Of a DNA stretch of 64,000 nucleotides, positions 61,194-64,000 are shown piece after piece. The notes below the pieces were generated by a model. It was not told where the DNA came from. It saw only the letters and a list, made by a program, of their open reading frames with translations, and made no database searches. Position numbers and translations under genes: made by a program. How positions within the stretch are numbered: position 1 is the stretch's first letter; each line of letters starts with the position of its first letter. Source of the DNA: DASQYE01 sp035940775 (GTDB lineage Bacteria; Acidobacteriota; Blastocatellia; Pyrinomonadales; Pyrinomonadaceae); contig DASZEN010000059.1 in NCBI GenBank assembly GCA_035940775.1, positions 130,329 through 194,328 on the forward strand, given 5' to 3'.

Positions 61194-61748
61194 ATGACGA
61201 CCGATTATCAAGCTATCGACTTGGGCGATGAGACGCCTCCGCCAACAGAGCCTTCCGAGAGCAACCTTAAGGCCACTCTGACGGCCATCCTGTCCTTCAC
61301 TCAGGGGCTCGTGCCGCTGCTGGTAGCCATTTTCGTCCTCTGGTACTTCGGCACAGTCATGAAGCGGATGTTCGGCCTGACAGGCCCAACCATCACCGAA
61401 GTCGAGTGGGGAAGGAACGCTTACCTGTACGGCGGCGTGGAGGCTCTGGCCTACGCCGCGGCGGGCTTCCTCTTCGGACGCGAGGTGAACAGGCAGCGCG
61501 CGGAGAGGGCCGAAGAGAGCGCCGACAGTGCGCGGCGGGAGTCGAACTCTGCACAGCGAGTCGCCGCGCAGAGCGTAGCGAACGGGCGGGCACTGGCCGA
61601 AGGCGTGCGGGAGTTGGAGAGCGCGCAAGGCGCGAAGGGCGCGCCTGCCGCGGCAGCCGGAGTGCTCGCATCTCCACCGGCGACGGAGGTCAGAATGCTG
61701 CGCGGCATGGCCGACAGATTCTTCCCGCCGCTTACCGGCACGAAGTAA
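61194..61748 (+). CDS. Membrane protein with C-terminal coiled coil, unknown function
   Basis: The product is 184 residues with a strong gaaggagg site. A disordered acidic N terminus (about 1-25) leads to a first TM at about 38-55 (GLVPLLVAIFVLWYFGTVM). A less hydrophobic second segment, at about 77-95 (NAYLYGGVEALAYAAAGFLFG), precedes a long charged helix of about 60 residues rich in Arg, Glu and Ala (REVNRQRAERAEESADSARR), which should form a coiled coil. The domain order is reminiscent of small membrane partners in cell-death loci, but no family match is known to me. It is the first gene of a plus-strand group that ends with the amidase-caspase fusion. Confidence 0.75.
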   Translation: MTTDYQAIDLGDETPPPTEPSESNLKATLTAILSFTQGLVPLLVAIFVLWYFGTVMKRMFGLTGPTITEVEWGRNAYLYGGVEALAYAAAGFLFGREVNRQRAERAEESADSARRESNSAQRVAAQSVANGRALAEGVRELESAQGAKGAPAAAAGVLASPPATEVRMLRGMADRFFPPLTGTK

Positions 61749-61833
61749 GAGCCTCACGTGTATCGCTCCCCGATGATTTTATGCCCGCTGCGGGAGCGGC
61801 GGACGGACTCTTCAACTGAGAAGGAGATTACCT

Positions 61834-62086
61834 ATGCGTCGCTCTATCCGTCAGGACAGATTCACTACTGGGGACTCTGGACAACCAGCTATCGCTCGAT
61901 GGCTTCAGGGACGGACTCTTTACAGGGATGCTACGCGAGGTGTGGGCCGATGGCACGTTCGCTGGCACATATAAGGACTTCTACAGGGATATCAAAAGCC
62001 TGATGCCCTCCACGCAGACACCAAACTTCTTCGTCGTCGGCTCGGACAACCCGGCATTTGAGAGTCAGAACCCATTCACCGTTTGA
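61834..62086 (+). pseudogene. Caspase (C14) C-terminal remnant with a reading-frame break
   Basis: A good ribosome-binding site (aaggagatt) and ATG at 61834 open a frame that stops after 46 codons. The frame one base later, from about 61874 to the TGA at 62084-62086, encodes a convincing C-terminal end of a bacterial caspase. It reads LDNQLSLDGFRDGLFTG, then REVWADGTFAGTYKDFY, then MPSTQTPNFFVVG and FESQNPFTV. No start codon exists in that frame before the conserved block. The catalytic His-Gly and Cys segments are absent. So this is either a remnant of a deleted caspase gene, a gene with a one-base indel (real or from sequencing), or a +1 frameshift product. Confidence 0.7.
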
Positions 62087-62120
62087 TACTCAACGCTCAG
62101 CACAACTTCAGGAGATAGTT

Positions 62121-63944
62121 ATGCCGCCACCATTTAAGGAAATGACCATCGCCGAATTCGCAGACCTGCTGGAACGATTCCCTTTCAGCCGGACTATCAA
62201 CTCTGTGCATATGCACCACACTTGGAGGCCGAGGCAGGCAGACTACCGAGGCAAGACGACCGTCGAGGGCATGTGGCGCTACCACACCAAGGTGAACGGG
62301 TGGAGCGACATTGCGCAGCACATCACTATCGCGCCGGATGGCACGATCTGGACGGGGCGCGGCTGGAACGAGCCCCCGGCCAGTGCGAAAGGCCACAACG
62401 GCACGCGCCGGGCTGGGCCCTTCATGTTCGAGATGATTGGCGACTTCGACAGCGGGCGCGACCCATTCCGTGCTCCGCAACTGGACGTGGCCGTGGAGGT
62501 TGTCGCCCGCGTCCAGAGGCGCTTCAACCTACCGGTCGAGTCGCTCCGCTTCCACAACCAGCTCTCTTCGAAGACCTGCCCCGGCAGTTCGATCAGCTAT
62601 GCCGCAACGCTTGCAACCGTGCGAGAGGTGCGCGCCGACCTGGAGCGCGAGCCAGCCCGGTCGCGCGCGGCCTTCGCCGAGTCACCGTTCCCGGAGGAGG
62701 CGCGTAGCTATCGCGAGAAGACGGATGCCTTCATGGAGGTGCTGAGTGGTGAGAGCGCGCGTACCAACGACCCGCCTGAAGCAGAACCCCTTGAGGAGAT
62801 GCCCGTCGAGGACGGCGCGGCGCAGCCTGTAGGCTACAGCCTCGAAGAGATTCGCTCCCGATCCGTCGCCCGAGGGCAAAGCGAATGGGCCGCTGGCGGC
62901 GGAGACGCGTGGCAGACCTATCACGCCTATAAGCGGGGGGACGGGTGGCGGGCAGCTTCGGCCTCTCCGTGGAGTTCGCGCGCGACCAGCGCCCCGCGCG
63001 GCCAGCGCCGCGCCCTCTGTGTCGGCATTGACACCTACCCGACCGCACCGCTCTCGGGCTGTGTCGCCGACGCACGCGAGTGGGCCGACGCTCTGAGGCA
63101 TCTCGGCTTTGACGTATCGCTCCTGCTCAACGAGCAGGCGACCTACAAGGCCATCACCAGCGCTCTCTCTGACCTGGTGCAGTCCAGCACGGAGGGCACG
63201 GAGGGCGACGTTATAGTCTTTCAATGCTCCTCCCACGGGACGACCATGCCGAACAACAACGGCGACGACGAGATAGACGGGCGGGACGAGGCAATCTGCC
63301 CCTACGACTTCGCCACCGGCGCGTTCATCATTGACGACGACGTGGCCGACATCTTCGCCGCAATCCGCGACGGGGTAAACATGACGAGCTTTATGGACTG
63401 CTGCTATTCCCAGACCAACACGCGGTTTGGTGTCGGCCCGACGCCGGGCGCAGCGCGAGGTGTAGACAGCCGTCCGCGTTTCATCCCGCCGACGCTGGAG
63501 TTAGAGCAGGCGCACGCGGAGTTCAGAAGCAGGTACGGCAGGAGGAGTAGTCTGGCCGGTCGCCGTGAGCCGCGCTTGATGAAAAACGTCTCATTCTCAG
63601 CCTGCCTCGACAGCGAGCTGGCGTGGGAAACCGCGGGTCACGGCGATTTCACACGGATAGCAGTCCCGCTGCTGCGGCATGTCGAGGGTAGTATCACCAA
63701 CGAGGAGTTCCTGCGGCGCGTCGTGGATGGCTTCGGCCCGAACCCGCGCCAGCACCCCGAACTCGATTCTGCCCTTTCGGCGCGAGCGCACCTGCTTTTG
63801 CAGCCGCCACCGCCGCGCGAGAGTAACGTCAGCGAGTCCTTCAACGTCATCCACCAGGGCAACGGCACTGCGGCCCCCGAGTTAGGTTCAGTGGCGCAGG
63901 CGTTGCGCGCTTTCGCGTCGCTGATCGAGGCCCAAAGGACTTAA
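62121..63944 (+). CDS. Fusion of an N-acetylmuramoyl-L-alanine amidase and a caspase-like C14 peptidase
   Basis: The ATG at 62121 follows aggagat, giving 607 residues. The N-terminal 165 residues are an Amidase_2/PGRP-type zinc amidase: H32 in MHHTW, Y54 in MWRYHTKVNGWSD, and H145, K151 and C153 in FHNQLSSKTCPG, matching the T7 lysozyme zinc and catalytic positions. A flexible linker (about 170-295) follows. The C-terminal caspase domain opens RRALCVGIDTYP; H372 in SSHGT and C428 in MDCCYSQ form the dyad, and SACLDSELAWE begins the small-subunit-like part, which extends to about residue 570. There is no signal peptide or TM. The fusion could couple peptidoglycan sensing or cleavage to proteolysis; the biology is inference. 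Confidence 0.9.
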   Translation: MPPPFKEMTIAEFADLLERFPFSRTINSVHMHHTWRPRQADYRGKTTVEGMWRYHTKVNGWSDIAQHITIAPDGTIWTGRGWNEPPASAKGHNGTRRAGPFMFEMIGDFDSGRDPFRAPQLDVAVEVVARVQRRFNLPVESLRFHNQLSSKTCPGSSISYAATLATVREVRADLEREPARSRAAFAESPFPEEARSYREKTDAFMEVLSGESARTNDPPEAEPLEEMPVEDGAAQPVGYSLEEIRSRSVARGQSEWAAGGGDAWQTYHAYKRGDGWRAASASPWSSRATSAPRGQRRALCVGIDTYPTAPLSGCVADAREWADALRHLGFDVSLLLNEQATYKAITSALSDLVQSSTEGTEGDVIVFQCSSHGTTMPNNNGDDEIDGRDEAICPYDFATGAFIIDDDVADIFAAIRDGVNMTSFMDCCYSQTNTRFGVGPTPGAARGVDSRPRFIPPTLELEQAHAEFRSRYGRRSSLAGRREPRLMKNVSFSACLDSELAWETAGHGDFTRIAVPLLRHVEGSITNEEFLRRVVDGFGPNPRQHPELDSALSARAHLLLQPPPPRESNVSESFNVIHQGNGTAAPELGSVAQALRAFASLIEAQRT

Positions 63945-63946
63945 CC

Positions 63947-64000
63947 ATGATGGTTGAACGACAGTCATCGGCGGCGCGGGCCTCGACCACTGAGGCCAGC
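63947..64000 (+). CDS. Start of a following gene, truncated by the window edge
   Basis: Two adjacent ATGs at 63947 and 63950 open a frame (MMVERQSSAARASTTEAS) that runs to the last base, 2 bases after the stop of the amidase-caspase gene. Only 18 codons are visible, so neither family nor coding status can be judged. The spacing suggests it belongs to the same operon. Confidence 0.4.
   Translation, partial: MMVERQSSAARASTTEAS

Overview
The window is GC-rich DNA with short intergenic gaps and no tRNA, rRNA, CRISPR array or insertion sequence that I could recognise. It probably comes from a Gram-negative member of the Acidobacteriota, most likely class Blastocatellia. The evidence is a VWFA protein of the acidobacterial type at 21264, a CHAT-TPR protein paired with an ECF-like sigma factor, an outer-membrane PagL-like deacylase, and several giant secreted beta-repeat proteins. 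The taxonomic call is an inference from gene content.

Region 1 (1-17.9 kb) is housekeeping and lies almost entirely on the minus strand. A short operon holds DUF1844, an MBL hydrolase and ribF (truncated by the window edge). Plus-strand mazG and a zinc-ribbon gene follow and end at a bidirectional terminator. Next come minus-strand secreted peptidases (M48, and a DUF885-PrcB fusion), a DUF4870 membrane protein and a JAMM peptidase. A long run of closely spaced genes then reads gamma-carbonic anhydrase, PagL-like, hisS, DinB-like, aspS, amidohydrolase, acyl-CoA dehydrogenase. Two purine-rich inverted-repeat elements each abut a stop codon in this region.

Region 2 (18.0-47.7 kb) is an envelope and surface island. 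It contains a lipoprotein, a secreted matrixin, two paralogous GNAT genes, two paralogous DUF6916 genes (one cytosolic, one Tat-exported), a VWFA protein and a seven-repeat propeller-like protein. These are followed by three tandem phage-tail-collar (MdpB-like) proteins, a 1964-residue adhesin, a 128-residue secreted protein and a 4290-residue adhesin. Both adhesins have a related signal anchor and ribosome-binding leader, and both carry parallel-helix and Ig/cadherin-like modules. The larger one ends in Calx-beta and DUF4214 domains.

Region 3 (47.9-52.3 kb) carries an alkaline-phosphatase-superfamily protein, a DHA2 MFS exporter, a DUF4440-like secreted protein and an amphi-Trp protein.

Region 4 (52.3-64 kb) is the most unusual. 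It holds DUF1810, a two-TM macro-domain protein of the ThsA (type II Thoeris) kind translationally coupled to a 60-residue protein, two paralogous proteins of unknown family, and a 53-residue protein. A TPR/CHAT protease with an anti-sigma-like N terminus overlaps its sigma factor gene. Diverging from these are a membrane protein, a frameshifted caspase C-terminal remnant and an intact fusion of a zinc amidase to a caspase-like (C14) peptidase. I read this as a candidate immune or programmed-cell-death island. No TIR or nucleotide cyclase was found, so the signal generator, if there is one, is unidentified.
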